Both the position numbers and the translations under genes were made by a program. The notes under the pieces are model-generated. The model ran no database searches. It had not been told where the DNA came from and saw only the letters and a program-made list of their open reading frames with translations. This document shows, in pieces, positions 10,902 through 22,355 of a DNA stretch of 64,000 nt (position 1 is the stretch's first letter; each line of letters opens with the position of its first letter). The DNA comes from Zoroaster sp. YZ-2022. Taxonomy: Eukaryota > Echinodermata > Asteroidea > Forcipulatida > Zoroasteridae. Where the stretch lies: the NCBI GenBank assembly GCA_029582265.1, contig CM055828.1:32771263-32835262 (forward strand). The letters run 5' to 3'.

Positions 10902-12540
10902 GGTCAAACCGTGATAAAACCATGAACAAGAATCACCTCAAATATAAATTTGGGTCCGTTTTACCATGACAACAAATTACCATATATTTGGCAGACAAAC
11001 ATCTTGTAGAAAACATGATACAAACTACAACTGACCTATGTATTGTTCAATATGCCAATATCTAAATATTAATAATTAATATCAAACTATCCTATTACTA
11101 CAACAATACACTGTTTTTCCACTCACAGATTACTGCTTGTGGACTTGGTTAATAAAAATATTGTTTAAAATTTTGGTGAACTGGACAAAATATTTAAGCC
11201 AGATTTAAGGGAAGTGAACCTAAATCAATAATGCATTTTTAATGAAATAGTTTTTAAAAGAGAATGTAAATTATTTTCCCCCTGATATTTAAAAGTAAGG
11301 TACAACATTGGTAATTTTGCCAAAACCGCTCCTTAACAAGTAACCAGTGAATGTTTCAGATTATTGGATTGTGTCATTAACAAGAAAATACTGAAAATAC
11401 GTTTTAGGTCTAATATATGGAATTTAGGAAGGACATTTTAAATGATTTACTTATTGGCAACTCTTTCCCTTTAAAATCTTTAAAAAAATGACAGAACCTC
11501 AGACGAAATTAAAAAAATAATCAAATATTCAATTGTAATGTGCAACTTACGTGGTGTAAAACTGATAAATGTATGAACCTTCCCTAGAAATAATTTTGCC
11601 AGACGTGCTCCCACTATTAAGTGAAATAATTTTGAGTTCAAATTTCGGGAAGAGTACTTGTTCTTAAATTCCACTAACTGAATACAAAAAATTCTCAACG
11701 CATTTTCACTATGTTTTCGTGAACGAAACAATTTAAGCTTCACTGTATTTCACAGGTTGGTTGTTTTTCTTGAAAAGGAGAGTTTAATCATGCTGTTAGA
11801 TCTCAGAGTCTCAGAATCTCAGAAAGGTTGACAGGACATCGCCGTTCGGTATCATTGTCCAGATGCAGTTTTACCAAAATGACCAAGGTTGTACTTGTAC
11901 ATGTACATGTACCTTCCTTCATAAAAATTAAACATTGCTTTTTTCCTAGTTGAAAGAAGGTTTTAAGTTTTCAAATTAGTCCCTTGACCAGGGCATGACA
12001 GAGAGTAATTATGTGAAAAGATGTATTTATATGTTTGATCCAATGTGACAGAGTCCTTGCCAGCCAAATAAAGGGAAATAATGTAGGATACAACTGCCAT
12101 TTTTCTATCCAAATGTGACAAATATCACAGATTTTCCTTTGATATGATAGAGGACACACTTAAGGAGAAGAAAGTGTAGTCATGTGAGGTTTAGAAATGA
12201 TATTTTGCAAGGTTTTGTGCAATGAATGTGTGCAAATCCAGTGAGATGTTGACCATTTTTATTCTGCTAAAACACATACTTCTAAGACATTGTGCACAAG
12301 TGACTGTTGGGTTTGACATTCTTTCCAAATATCGCCATCTATGCTTTGGTTAATTATTTTGAAAGGGCTTAACTTGGAGTAAATTTATTTATAATAAACA
12401 ATTTTTAAAAATACACACAGAATATGTATTTTAAAGACACCTTACTTCTAACAAATAAGGCTTTTAAATATGGAAGGCATTCATTGACAATACTAATGGC
12501 AAACATTCTGGATAGATTTCCTTGACCATTTTATGATAAC
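10902..12540. other. No recognisable gene
   Basis: AT-rich sequence without a convincing frame or named repeat. A GGTACAACATTGGTA motif at about 11299 is a lone relative of the GGGAAGGTAC transposon ends. Confidence 0.5.
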
Positions 12541-12710
12541 TAGCCTTACCTCATCATCCTCATCATCGTAGTATTTGAGGTCAAGCTCACCGGTATCAAG
12601 ATAACATTTTAGCTGTTTGATAAAAAAAGAAACAAAATATTCAAGATTTACTTTTCAAGGTATATCTATTTAAATGAAAACTGAAAAGTATCATGTCAAT
12701 ATCACCAGGC

Positions 12711-13040
12711 ATCATCACCATCATCATCACCGTCATCATCACCGTCACCATCAGTATCACCGTCATCATCACCGTCATCATCATCACCGTCATCATCACC
12801 GTCATCATCAGTATTACCGTCATCATCACCGTCATCATCATCACCGTCATCATCATCACCGTCATCATCATCACCGTCATCATCATCACCGTCATCATCA
12901 CCGTCATCATCATCACCGTCATCATCATCACCGTCGTTATCATCACCATCGTCATTATCACTGTCGTCATCATCACCATCACCATAACAATTAATCACCA
13001 TCACTGTTATCACTATCATCATCGTCATAATCAACACCAT
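12711..13040. repeat. CAT/CACCGT microsatellite-minisatellite
   Basis: About 330 bp are built from CATCATCACCGT and CATCATCATCACCGT units. All frames are open through it and translate to His-, Ile/Val- or Asp/Gly-rich repeats, so the long frames here are artefacts of composition. Confidence 0.95.
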
Positions 13041-13279
13041 CTATTATACCTCTGTCATCATCAGATCTTTATCTTTGTCATCAATTTAACATCTTTATCA
13101 TTCTTCACTTTCATGTACAAGTAATTACTAGCACAAAGACCACGTGATGTCACCAATATATTAAAATAAAATACAGTAAGTGTATGTACACATAAAACAA
13201 CCATCGTAAAATGTTTGCGCCCGCAAGTTGTTTTTCCGTTGACCTCTCTTAATAAATTCAAGATGGCTGCCTTCGTTGC

Positions 13280-13500
13280 CAATAAACCCTGTCACGGTAA
13301 TATGCGCCATGTTTTTGACGGGGCAAAATTGTTTATTTCGAACATTCGTTGCCGTCTGCGACCCAGCGCTCGAACTTCACGCACGCGTCTGGAATGTACG
13401 TGAAGTTCGAGCGCTGGGTCGCAGACGGCAACGAGTGTTCGAAATAAACAATTTTGCCCCGTCAAAAATATGGCGCATATTACCGTGAAAGGGTTTATTG
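13280..13500. repeat. 221-bp near-perfect palindrome (foldback element)
   Basis: CAATAAACCCTGTCACGGTA at the left is mirrored by TACCGTGAAAGGGTTTATTG at the right. The arms stay complementary for about 100 bp to a short centre near 13382-13394. It would form a long hairpin. No target duplication was identified. Confidence 0.85.
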
Positions 13501-14680
13501 TCGTGTAATACTTTTGCCTTGGGCCAATATGTCATGAAATATAAATTAAGTAAAAATCATCATTTTTATTTGGCCGCTTTGATAGTTCAACATGTAAGGA
13601 ACGTATCTAGTGAGCGCTAAGAATTTATAAAATCGAGACTGAGTGTTAGCGTCAATGGAACTGACGTGTGGCTAAGGATTCAGGTCCGTGCCACACTGGT
13701 GTGGGGCAACAACAAGACAATCTTACCATCGCTTCCAAATCCAACCATTTTGTTGCGTATTCAAGTCTTAATATCTCACTCCGCCTCTCAAATTCCACAT
13801 CAAAAACCAGAATTTCTGACATCGTGGACAATATATAGTTGACTAACTATCACGGCGATTTCTTAAACGCACGATCTGACTTCAATAATAGTTATTTTCG
13901 ATGCTGATGTAAGGTCTTTCCAGATCATTCATTATGGTGATGTTTACAAAATGGCGAGCTATGTTGTGATTTAGGACACTTATCGGTTCCCGTTCATACG
14001 CGTTAAAACATAGATCACATTATTTTACAGAAATTCCACGAATAATTGTTTGCAATCTTTCTGTCACTAAGTGTAATTACTTCAGACACATATCTACCTT
14101 GAATGAGTTTGTTGTCGTTGAATTTAACCGAAGATTGATAGAAACACAAATGGCGGATGAATACCAGTTTGCGGATATAAATAGAAATGATGTAATGCTG
14201 TTACGTTTGCTGTGAAATGCACGCATATCCTTATGGTGGCGCTCTTTACCATTGATGGCGAATACTTATTTTTTGGATTTCGGACTATTTTTTGCGTAAC
14301 AGTGTATATATATTACATTACTGAATTGGGTACTCTTCTTACCTGCTCATAGTCTCTTTAAGTGGAGTTTGGAGTCAGGGTGTATTGATTGAAATATGTT
14401 GTGTTTTTCATTTAGCAGTGCGGCGACCACGGGCGTAAATCCGGGGGGGTGGGGGGTGGATGGGGGATATAATATATAACCCCCACTTTTTGGCCCAGGG
14501 GTGGTCCATTGGATCATCCCCCAGAATGTTTCATTCGGTAAACACAAATAATAATAAGCAAATAATTCGTGCAAAAAAGGGGGAAATTGGTTTGTGTAAA
14601 GTCTGTATTTGTCTGTTGGATGTCGTCTTCTTTATGATAGCCATATGGAATTCTGATTGGTTGTGCGCCTGTGGGGTAAC
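13501..14680. other. No recognisable gene
   Basis: Nothing beyond short chance frames; the right end enters a G-rich repeat fragment near 14435-14520. Confidence 0.5.
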
Positions 14681-14744
14681 CATGGGGGGGGGGGGGGTTC
14701 ATCCCTCCATGGGCCTGCCGATTATTTATATTTGTTTAGTAAGA

Positions 14745-14782
14745 AGAAGGAGGAGGAGGAGGAGGAGGAGGAGGAGGAGGAC
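14745..14782. repeat. (AGG)n microsatellite
   Basis: A short run of AGG triplets, preceded at 14683-14697 by a G-homopolymer and followed by an AAGGAG-rich tail. Confidence 0.9.
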
Positions 14783-15306
14783 AAGGAGAAGAGGAAGAAA
14801 GTAGTGAAAATGCACCAAGACTGGACTGACAATCATAACATTCATTTATGCATTCATAACAAGACATACTCCATTCAGTTGGGAAGTTATTTCACTAATC
14901 AAACAGAAAGTTTTCAATTGAAGTTTGATACCATCAACTTCAACTCGGGTAAGTTTTATGTAAAACTTAGATCTTTTGTTTTGTTTTTTAGAATACCCAA
15001 TGGTTTGCTGTGCCTTAAAAACAGATGAAGTAATTTCATTAAAAAAATGTATGGAAAGTTAGCAATTAATTTTTTATTTCAAAGTTAAAAGTTTTGAAAG
15101 GTTTGTGAGATATTTAGATTCAACCGGTTTTTCGTGATTGGGGCCATTGATTTGTATTTTTTTTGTCCTGTCCTAAGAAGATGAAGAAGAAGAAGACGGC
15201 GTTTTTTTTTGTTTTTTTTTGTTTGTTTTTTTTTTGGGGGGGGGGGTATCCCCCCTTGAGCGACGTTCGAGATCCAGTACTTCGTTGTATATATATATAT
15301 ATATAT

Positions 15307-15410
15307 ACGGTAATCGAGAGGTCGCGGGTTCGAGTCCGGCATCAGCCAATTTTTCTTTGCTCGCGAACCGTGAGATGCCGGACTCGAACCCGCGACCTCT
15401 CGATTACCGT
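15307..15410. repeat. Perfect hairpin of tRNA T-arm sequence
   Basis: ACGGTAATCGAGAGGTCGCG at the left (15307-15342) is exactly complementary to 15375-15410, a 36-bp stem around a 32-nt loop. Both arms contain the B-box-like GGTTCGAGTCC. The block is flanked on both sides by (TA)n. Confidence 0.9.
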
Positions 15411-15443
15411 ACGAGCGCTCTACCAACTGAGCTAACCAGCCCC
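15372..15443 (-). repeat. tRNA-derived sequence (not an intact tRNA gene)
   Basis: On the minus strand GGGGCTGGTTAGCTCAGTTG, GGTAGAGCGCTCGTACGGTA and GGGTTCGAGTCC give clear A-box and B-box regions of a tRNA. The 3' acceptor strand is missing, position 33 is not U, and the T stem is imperfect. It is therefore a tRNA-derived SINE head or pseudogene. Confidence 0.7.
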
Positions 15444-15686
15444 TATGTGTGTGTATATATATATATATGTCCATGGATATGATAAATTATTAACCAAAAT
15501 TAATACAGTCTTCAAAGTTTCACAATGATGTTCAAACTGTAGCATGTACATGTAGGTAGCATGTATTTTTTTTTAAATATTTTTAAATAAAAAAAGTTGC
15601 ACGGTCTGGCAAATTTTTGTATTTTAAACAGAAAAAAATCCTGAAATGAAAGCACTTCCTGAAGAAATGAAGGCACTTCGGATGTA

Positions 15687-15896
15687 CACTCTTAAAACTC
15701 AAGAGTTTAAGAGTTTGGTGAGTGACAACACTTTATAAAGTTAAATTCAACTCAAAGAAAGTGATGAATTAACATGGAGTCAAGTCTAACTTTATCAATG
15801 TTAATTCAACACTTTTAAAAGTTAAATCCAACTTTATAAAGAGTTGTCACTGACCGAACTCTTTAATGTTGATTCACCACTTAAGTTTTAAGAGTG
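15687..15896. mobile_element. TA-flanked MITE (CACTCTTAAAACT ends)
   Basis: 210 bp with inverted ends CACTCTTAAAACT and AGTTTTAAGAGTG, flanked by TA at 15685-15686 and 15897-15898. The interior is AT-rich with further inverted blocks (AACTTTATAAAG). The TA duplication fits Tc1/mariner-type mobilisation. Confidence 0.75.
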
Positions 15897-15972
15897 TAAT
15901 AATTTCTTATAATGACTGATACACGTACCAACTTTACACCAACTAATAAGCTTTAAGATGATAATTTGGTAA

Positions 15973-16437
15973 CAGTGGTCTACAGCCAAAATGCTTCCGA
16001 AACAAATGAAGTCAAACTTGACTAATTAAGGGTCACTGAGAATGGAAATGATGCTCAAAATTGTTGATTGGCTCTAGTTTTCAAGATATGGTACCGTTTA
16101 ATGACTACAAGAGACAAGCCAAGAAGCGCAGAGTAGACACTGAATAAGGACTGAACTATGAACTGATACATAGTAAGTGTTACTTAAACAGGGCAGGTGA
16201 CATAATATCAAGTGAAACAACCATAAATACATGAAAAGACCTAGGTTTACAATTCATGATTAAAAATCTGCTATGTACACCATATACATAGTACATAAAA
16301 TGTAAACTTAAATATCTTGGAAACAGTAGCCAATCAGCAATTTTAACTGTCATATTTGAATTCAGCACATCAAAATCCATAATAAATAGCACATTTTATC
16401 TCCGAAGCAGACAATTAAAAAAAACTGTTGACCAGTG
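15973..16437. mobile_element. Harbinger-like MITE (CA[C/G]TGGTC ends), copy 1
   Basis: It begins CAGTGGTCTACAGCC and ends TGACCAGTG, with TAA on both sides. A shorter inverted relative lies at 21682-22036 with TTA on both sides. Three-base TWA duplications and short inverted ends fit PIF/Harbinger. It carries about 150 bp that the second copy lacks. Confidence 0.65.
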
Positions 16438-16997
16438 TAATTAGGCCTACCAATGTTGCATTTTCCCTTTAAAATAGGAAACTATTGACTGACTTGTCAT
16501 ATTAAATTTTCTTTTTTCCTAACTATTCTTTGGGACCCCTCTCATATCCAAATCAACGATGTATGGTGTTCATGGTTGCCATGACAACCGTTTATTTAGA
16601 ACAGGTTCAATTGAATTTCCACTTTTCAAGTTGGTGGTTGATACTAGATTATACTGCAAGATATTTAATTCGTGTTGGGTTTGTTGTCAGTTTTGAAACG
16701 CTGAACTGGACACAAATGAGCTGTGACCACTTTCATCGCATTCCAGGAATTCAATATGGTCTTTATTGAGAGTGTTTTTGCTCAAAATATGATTTTTGGG
16801 GGTCAAAATCTTACAGAAATATTTCTTTGGTACCAAACTACCCAAAATTGTGGTCATAGCGCCCTCTAGCGGTGATCTAAGTGACGTTACATTATTGTTT
16901 GCGCTGAAGACAAAATGTGCCAAGTTTGGTGGCAAACGAATGAAAAATAAGGAAAATATGGGGCTGAAGATTAAAGAAAATACGGTGGGGCACAAGC

Positions 16998-17016
16998 CCC
17001 CCCCCCCCCCCCCCCA
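16998..17016. repeat. C homopolymer
   Basis: About 18 consecutive C residues. Similar G/C runs occur near 14.69, 15.23, 36.72, 36.85, 38.40, 60.10, 61.29 and 62.42 kb. Confidence 0.9.
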
Positions 17017-17089
17017 GGCTTGATAGGGTTTAATAAATTGCCCGAAGGAATGTATGATGAGACCCACAATCAAAACGTTTTGAGACATT

Positions 17090-17356
17090 CACTGTAAAAA
17101 TGGTGTTTAGAGTTTAAACACATTTCTAAACACTTAGCTTGTACTCACTTTTTTCACATGTTCAGCCTAAAACATGTTTAGATTGTGCTTTTTCTGTGAT
17201 GTGTGTTTGAATACTAAAAACCATATGAACAGATATCAAAAATCTAAGCACGTTTAGCTTTATGACACGTGCAGACGATGGCCGTTTAGCATTTAAACGC
17301 ATTCCTAAACGCGTTTATTTTGCGTGTGTAATTCTCTAAACACCATTTTTACAGTG
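17090..17356. mobile_element. CACTGTAAAA MITE (267 bp)
   Basis: Inverted ends CACTGTAAAAATGGTGTTTA and its complement at the right, ending TTTTTACAGTG. The interior contains repeated GTTTAGA/AAACAC motifs. TA follows the right end; the left dinucleotide is TT, so the target duplication is imperfect. Confidence 0.7.
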
Positions 17357-17501
17357 TATTTGCTATAAAACCATGCTTCTCACAATTATTTCAGGAACTA
17401 TCTGGGGATTTAATTACTTGAGTAAATATCAACAGTTCGACGAAAAGTTAAATTACTGATAAAATACTGCCACAGATAACAGCGATTTTTAATTCTGTTT
17501 T

Positions 17502-19652
17502 TAATATAGGTTTTCCCGCACATTTTAAAACTTTTTTCATTCAATTTCCAAAGCGGTTAACTTCAATTTCGTCTCGAAGATTAATAACCTTGCATATCCC
17601 ATGTTCAATTTCGTCTTTGGTCGTTCATGTTCGTACTTTGACCAAATAATTTCATATATTTGCCATAGATTTTGGTGAAAGACAATTCAATTTCGTCGAC
17701 CGCAGTTGCCAAACGAACGATAGAAGAAGCAAGTTCGTCATTTTGCAATCAAATTCGTATCAATTTAATTTAAATTCGTCACATGATTGTATGCTGTCTT
17801 TGATTTTTTACGTTTCATCTTTTCATTTCCACTTTAAACATTATTTACTTTTTGGTGTCCGATGAATATTTTTGTCTGACGCAGGTATATACCCTAAATG
17901 AGAATTTACCATGTATATTGATGTGCATTATTATCCCAAAATTATGTTAGCCTATTTAAATGTGTATACATTAAGTTCGGAAATGTTTTGCGTGAAAAAG
18001 CTAGAAGAAATAAGGTTTTTAGATTTCATACCAGAAATAAGTAGGCCTATACTTGAAAAGAAAATGTATTCATATTTTCACATATTTTTAGGAACAGTCA
18101 ATTCTTCTTGTTCTTTCGATTGGTTGTTCAACCCTCAATTTCCTGTCTTGCAATACACCGTGCCAAATACGTCTGAGCATGGTTGTACCAGCGTGCGCAT
18201 TTTTGTCTGGTGTGATGACATCTATGTTCTCTTCAGCTACTTCTTGCAGACATCTGGCTCGCCAGGCTTGAAGATTCACACCAGCTTCTCTGGCAGCAGC
18301 AACGTCACCAACTCTTGCTTGCCATTGTGGGAGACTCAAAGTGCGCTTCACTGCGGCTTTGAAGGCGGAATGTGTCATCTCGACCGGGTTGAGAAAAGGC
18401 GAGTATGGAGGGGTGCGTCTAATGAAGATGTTGTTGAAGTCTTCTGGCACATGAGCATTGATATGTGGGCGGGCATTGTCATAATGAGGTGTATTGGTTC
18501 ATCAGCAGGTAGTATCTGAACAGCTGCGTCGCATGTGTCCTGGATAAACTGTTGGAAACTCTCCAATTTTGTCGTTGCGAGTCTGACAGAGTGGTGAATC
18601 AGCCCAATTTCGTTGGATATTGCAAATGTGATATTGCAGTTTCTTCCTCGCTGGTTGTTCACAACCCTTCGGACAGGCTCACCTCTGGGAGCTCTTCCGT
18701 ATGTTCGTCTGGTCCAAATATTGTACCCGCACTCGTCGATGTAAATGCAGTGCCCAACTACCCCAGCTCTCAAAAACCACTGAGCATATTCAACTCTTTG
18801 GTCAAGAACTCTCTGCTCGTTTCTGCCGCCTGGAATATCTTCCGCCAGCTTGATTGTCATAAACATTCCATCTAATGTACGTGCAAGAGTGCTTCTAGAA
18901 ATTACTGGTTTGTTGGGCAGCAGTCTCCTCAGTTCATTGTTCATTTGTTCCAGAGTCAGAAGTGGATTTTCATCCAACATTCTGGCCAGCACATCCCTCA
19001 TAATCTTGGTCAACTTTGACCCTGTGGGCACCTCCTCTTGGTGCCGCATCTCTCCTGTTCTGGCGCAAATAAACAGAAACTATCGAGCGAGCTGTCTGTC
19101 TCTTAACTCCTAGAGTATCAGATACTTCCAGGTAGTCCACACCATCATTTTCAAAAGCATCAATAATCCTATGTCTGTCCTGGTTTGTCACTTTGTTGTA
19201 TGGCCCTCTGGGCCGGTTTCCATTTGCAGCCATTTGCCGATGTTACGAAGATTTATGATGTTCGGAGTATAAAGTGGTGTAAGACGGTTCGGAATCATGA
19301 GAGCAAGTGAAAGAAACTAACCTGAAAATGGATTATATAAGCTTTTTCACAAAGCTGTTCACAGCCAGATTATCGGATGAATTTGAGCGAAAAATTCTTG
19401 AAATCGCTTGAACAAAGACGAATTCGATCATTACATTATGTAGATGATGATCAGGTGAGACGAATTCCAGTGAAATCTGACGACAACGAATGAAAAAAGC
19501 TGAAACTGATTGACCATTGATCATTTGGAATGACCAATGACTAAATTCATTGTAGCATTTGCACATTCCAGTCTTCTTGGGACGAAATTGAAGTTAACCG
19601 CTTTGGAGATTGAATGAAAAAAGTTTTAAAATGTTCGGGAAAACCTATATTA
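17502..19652 (-). mobile_element. Tc1/mariner-IS630-type transposon with 72-bp TIRs
   Basis: 17502-17573 and 19581-19652 are inverted repeats of 72 bp with two mismatches, beginning TAATATAGGTTTTCCCG and ending AATTTCGTC. The element is 2151 bp if the outer TA is counted as target duplication. Between the TIRs is one degenerate transposase on the minus strand. Several ATTTCGTC/ATTCGTC motifs lie just inside each end (for example 17608, 17690, 17731, 17774 and, complemented, 19415, 19459) and may be transposase-binding sites. Both subterminal zones (17574-18080 and 19240-19580) are otherwise non-coding. Confidence 0.85.
18088..19233 (-). pseudogene. IS630/Tc1-mariner-type transposase, two frameshifts
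   Basis: The reading begins MAANGNRPRGPYNKV at 19233. A homeodomain-like helix-turn-helix follows (HRIIDAFENDGVDYLEVSDT then LGVKRQTARSIVSVYLRQ), then the PRGGAHRVKVDQ linker. A frameshift near 19010-19030 moves to the frame with IMRDVLARMLDENPLLTLEQ and the catalytic YIDECGYNIW (first Asp). A second frameshift near 18480 moves to DNARPHINAHVPEDF (second Asp) and PPYSPFLNPVE (third acid). Spacing from the second Asp to the Glu is 32 residues as read, shorter than the 34 of Tc1. The frame ends at a stop at 18088. All three catalytic acids survive but no single frame encodes them, so it is inactive. Confidence 0.88.
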
Positions 19653-20074
19653 CAAGGTCTGTGAAATCTGGTATTCACACTTTTTCTAGTTTTTGCCTGA
19701 TTCTATAAACATTTTCAGTTTGCGGAAATACAACCACTAGCATACACAAAATAAATGGAAATGCAAAAACAACAACATGTTTACTATTAACAAGAAATCA
19801 AAAATCATCTTTTATTCCAAAGATTATCTGTTATGTAATCAATCAAAATACTGCAATATTATTTAAACAACCCTAGCAAATGTTAATTTGACAAAAGAGA
19901 GCGTTATTTAAACACACCGTGTTAATCTACAAGAAAACCGTATCAATCATTTTACTGCATTGAATAAATCAAAACACAATATTTATTAAAACTCTAATCA
20001 TCTCTATGATACACCAATGGATTCAACTAGTTTAAAGAATATGTACTTTGCATTTTGTCTTATTTACAAATATA

Positions 20075-20262
20075 CATTATTTATTACAAAATAATAAGGG
20101 AGCAAGTGATATGGGAAAATATATTATTTATTACAAAATAATAAGGGAGCAAGTGATATGGGAAAATATATTATTTATTACAAAATAATAAGGGAGCAAG
20201 TGATATGGGAAAATATATTATTTGTTACAAAATAATAAGGGAGCAACTGATATGGGAAAATA
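20075..20262. repeat. 47-bp tandem repeat (about 4 units)
   Basis: The block ATAATAAGGGAGCAAGTGAT with ATGGGAAAATATATTATTTA recurs at exactly 47-bp spacing (GGG at 20098, 20145, 20192 and 20239) with very few substitutions. Confidence 0.9.
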
Positions 20263-20383
20263 CTTGGGCTGTCCCACTACAGAAGGATTTGCCTTCTCAA
20301 GATAACACTCACATTATACCATTTTGTCTCTTTTTTCTTTCTCTGATGAGTTATAATATCAGGTCTATGTTTAGCCTTGACCA

Positions 20384-20749
20384 CACTGTAAAAAAAACAT
20401 GTAAATTTTCAGCAAAATGCAGGCAACTCTATTTCCAACAATTTGCTGTATTAAAATTTCACATAACGAGTGTGTTAAACTGATTTACACAATTTCTGTA
20501 AAAGCTTAATAATGAAACTGCAGTACGTTTCCATATTTGTTTGGACATATTCTTTGTGGGCCGAAAAAGAGAATCAGAATGGGTAAAACAAACAAATATG
20601 GAAACGGACTGCAGTTTCATTATTAAGCGTTTACTGAAATTGCGTAAATCAGTTTAACACACTCGTTATGTAAAATTGTAATACAGCAAATTGTTGGAAA
20701 CAGAGTTGCCTATATTTTGCTGAAAATTTACATGTTTCTTTTTACAGTG
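20384..20749. mobile_element. CACTGTAAAA foldback MITE with about 155-bp arms
   Basis: It begins CACTGTAAAAAAAACATG and ends CATGTTTCTTTTTACAGTG. The arms are complementary for about 155 bp around a short centre near 20550-20585. Minor substitutions between arms indicate moderate age. No coding potential. Confidence 0.85.
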
Positions 20750-20759
20750 CAGGGCGCGT

Positions 20760-21115
20760 CGAAACGGTTTGGTTGCATAATTTTGCCCCACTTAGCTATC
20801 CGAACCCCAGCGCATGTACATCTACGTGTACATAATGTATGTAGTACATTACTGTACATGTACAACCGTATCCACGACTCAGTTATTGATCTCGCTGTAC
20901 AGTGTACGTGTGCGGGGCCGGGGACGGCGCACCGGCCGTGTGGGATGAATTTCTCGGGGCCAGAAATCGGTAGGGCGCGGGATGAGAGTACCGTCTAAGC
21001 GCGCACTACGACAAGACTAGTTTATGTTTTGTAATGTACAAGTTGTATATTATCTGTGTGTCTAAGTAATTATGTGTTTGAATGGAAATAAAACAAACAA
21101 ACAAACAAACTTGTA
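20760..21115 (+). other. GC-rich segment ending in a (CAAA)n tail
   Basis: A relatively GC-rich stretch is followed by GGAAATAAAACAAACAAACA. An AATAAA-like signal plus (CAAA)n looks like the 3' end of a retroposed sequence, but I recognise no coding motif in it. Confidence 0.3.
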
Positions 21116-21681
21116 ATAATCTCAATTATTTGTTTGTACATATTTGACTTGTATTATAGGGCCTAAGGCCAAAAAAAGGCTCTCCGGTTGCTGGTCTCCG
21201 CGTGCGTCGCCTCAGACCCGTGCGTCGACATTTTTATTTTTATTTATTTATTTTTTTTGCTATGAAACGATATCCAATTGCAGCCAAAACTGCTGGATCG
21301 ATTGGAATTTTGCCGTGCTGATTTTTTTTTTCACATAGGGGGGTATGAACGTTTGCCCAATTTGTGAGGCCTCTCTTAGCCACCATACTTTGTACATACT
21401 GTGTATACTTTGTATCACGTATTTCCCTGTTGGCAAAAACAAAAAATTACCCAAAAAAAGCGTCACCGCACCGACTTTGAAGCTAACCGATGACCAGGAA
21501 CCGGAGACTTTTTTGGCCTAATGGAAAACAAACTACTTTCAAAAGAGATATTTCACTAAACAAGACAATGATAAAGAGCACATTGTCGACATAACTATTT
21601 GACCAGCAATTAATTTTGTCACTCTGCGTCATAAGTTCATATATTCACTAAATCATTCTTTATTCGTGCCCCGATCAATTA

Positions 21682-22036
21682 CACTGGTCAACAATTTTTT
21701 TAAAGTTGTCTGCTTCGGAGATAAAATGTGCTATTTATTATGGATTTTGATGTGCTGAATTCAAATATGACAATTAAAATTGCTGATTGGCTACTGTTTC
21801 CAAGATGTTAGTTTTTACATTTTACATACTATGTATATGGTGTACATAGCAGATTTTTAATCATGAATTGTAAACCTATGTCTTTTCATGTGTTTATGGT
21901 TGTTTCACACGGTACCATATCTTGAAAACTAGAGCCAATCAACAATTTTAAGCATCATTTCCATTCTCAGTGACCCGTAATTAGTCAAGTTTGACTTCAT
22001 TTTTTGTTTCGGAAGCATTTTGGCTGTAGACCAGTG
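21682..22036. mobile_element. Harbinger-like MITE (CA[C/G]TGGTC ends), copy 2 (inverted)
   Basis: It runs from CACTGGTCAACA to AGACCAGTG, flanked by TTA. It matches the 15.97-kb copy in reverse complement, including GGATTTTGATGTGCTGAATT and TTTGACTTCATTTT blocks. Confidence 0.65.
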
Positions 22037-22134
22037 TTATTTTATGAAATAACTCATTAGAAAGTGATAAATAGAGAATCAGCTGTTGCAAACTGTTTAC
22101 CAACCTAAAGGACCTGTAGTATAAATGCGAAATA

Positions 22135-22190
22135 ATGGTTATTGGCCTTACGTTTCGAACCTAGCAGGTTCTTTCTCAAAGGGAAAATCA
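22135..22190 (-). repeat. Hammerhead-like hairpin motif, family C
   Basis: On the minus strand GAGAAAGAACCTGCTAGGTT is followed by CGAAACGTAAGGCC. A 6-bp stem (GAACCT/AGGTTC) with a 3-nt loop precedes GAAACGT. This is the layout of the other hammerhead-like repeats here, but the CTGANGA box is degenerate. Confidence 0.4.
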
Positions 22191-22355
22191 ATAGAAAGTG
22201 GTTTACTTTCGGTCTTCCAGGAAAATAGAAACGTTCGGACTGAGAAAACCAAAACGAACTGAAAGTAAGAATTCACATGGATTGTTGCTTTTAAATAACT
22301 GATTCTAGAGTTATTTACTTACTTTCAGCTAGGAAAATAGAAATGTGAAGGTTAA

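Noticed and set aside
12641..13124. Long frames (up to 143 codons) over the CAT/CACCGT repeat
   Set aside because: Open in every frame on both strands because of trinucleotide periodicity; composition is monotonous (His, Ile/Val or Asp/Gly).
15372..15443. Functional tRNA gene
   Set aside because: No pairing acceptor 3' strand, wrong base at position 33 and an imperfect T stem; embedded in a palindrome.
17911..18519. Plus-strand frame of 202 codons
   Set aside because: Antisense shadow of the degenerate transposase.
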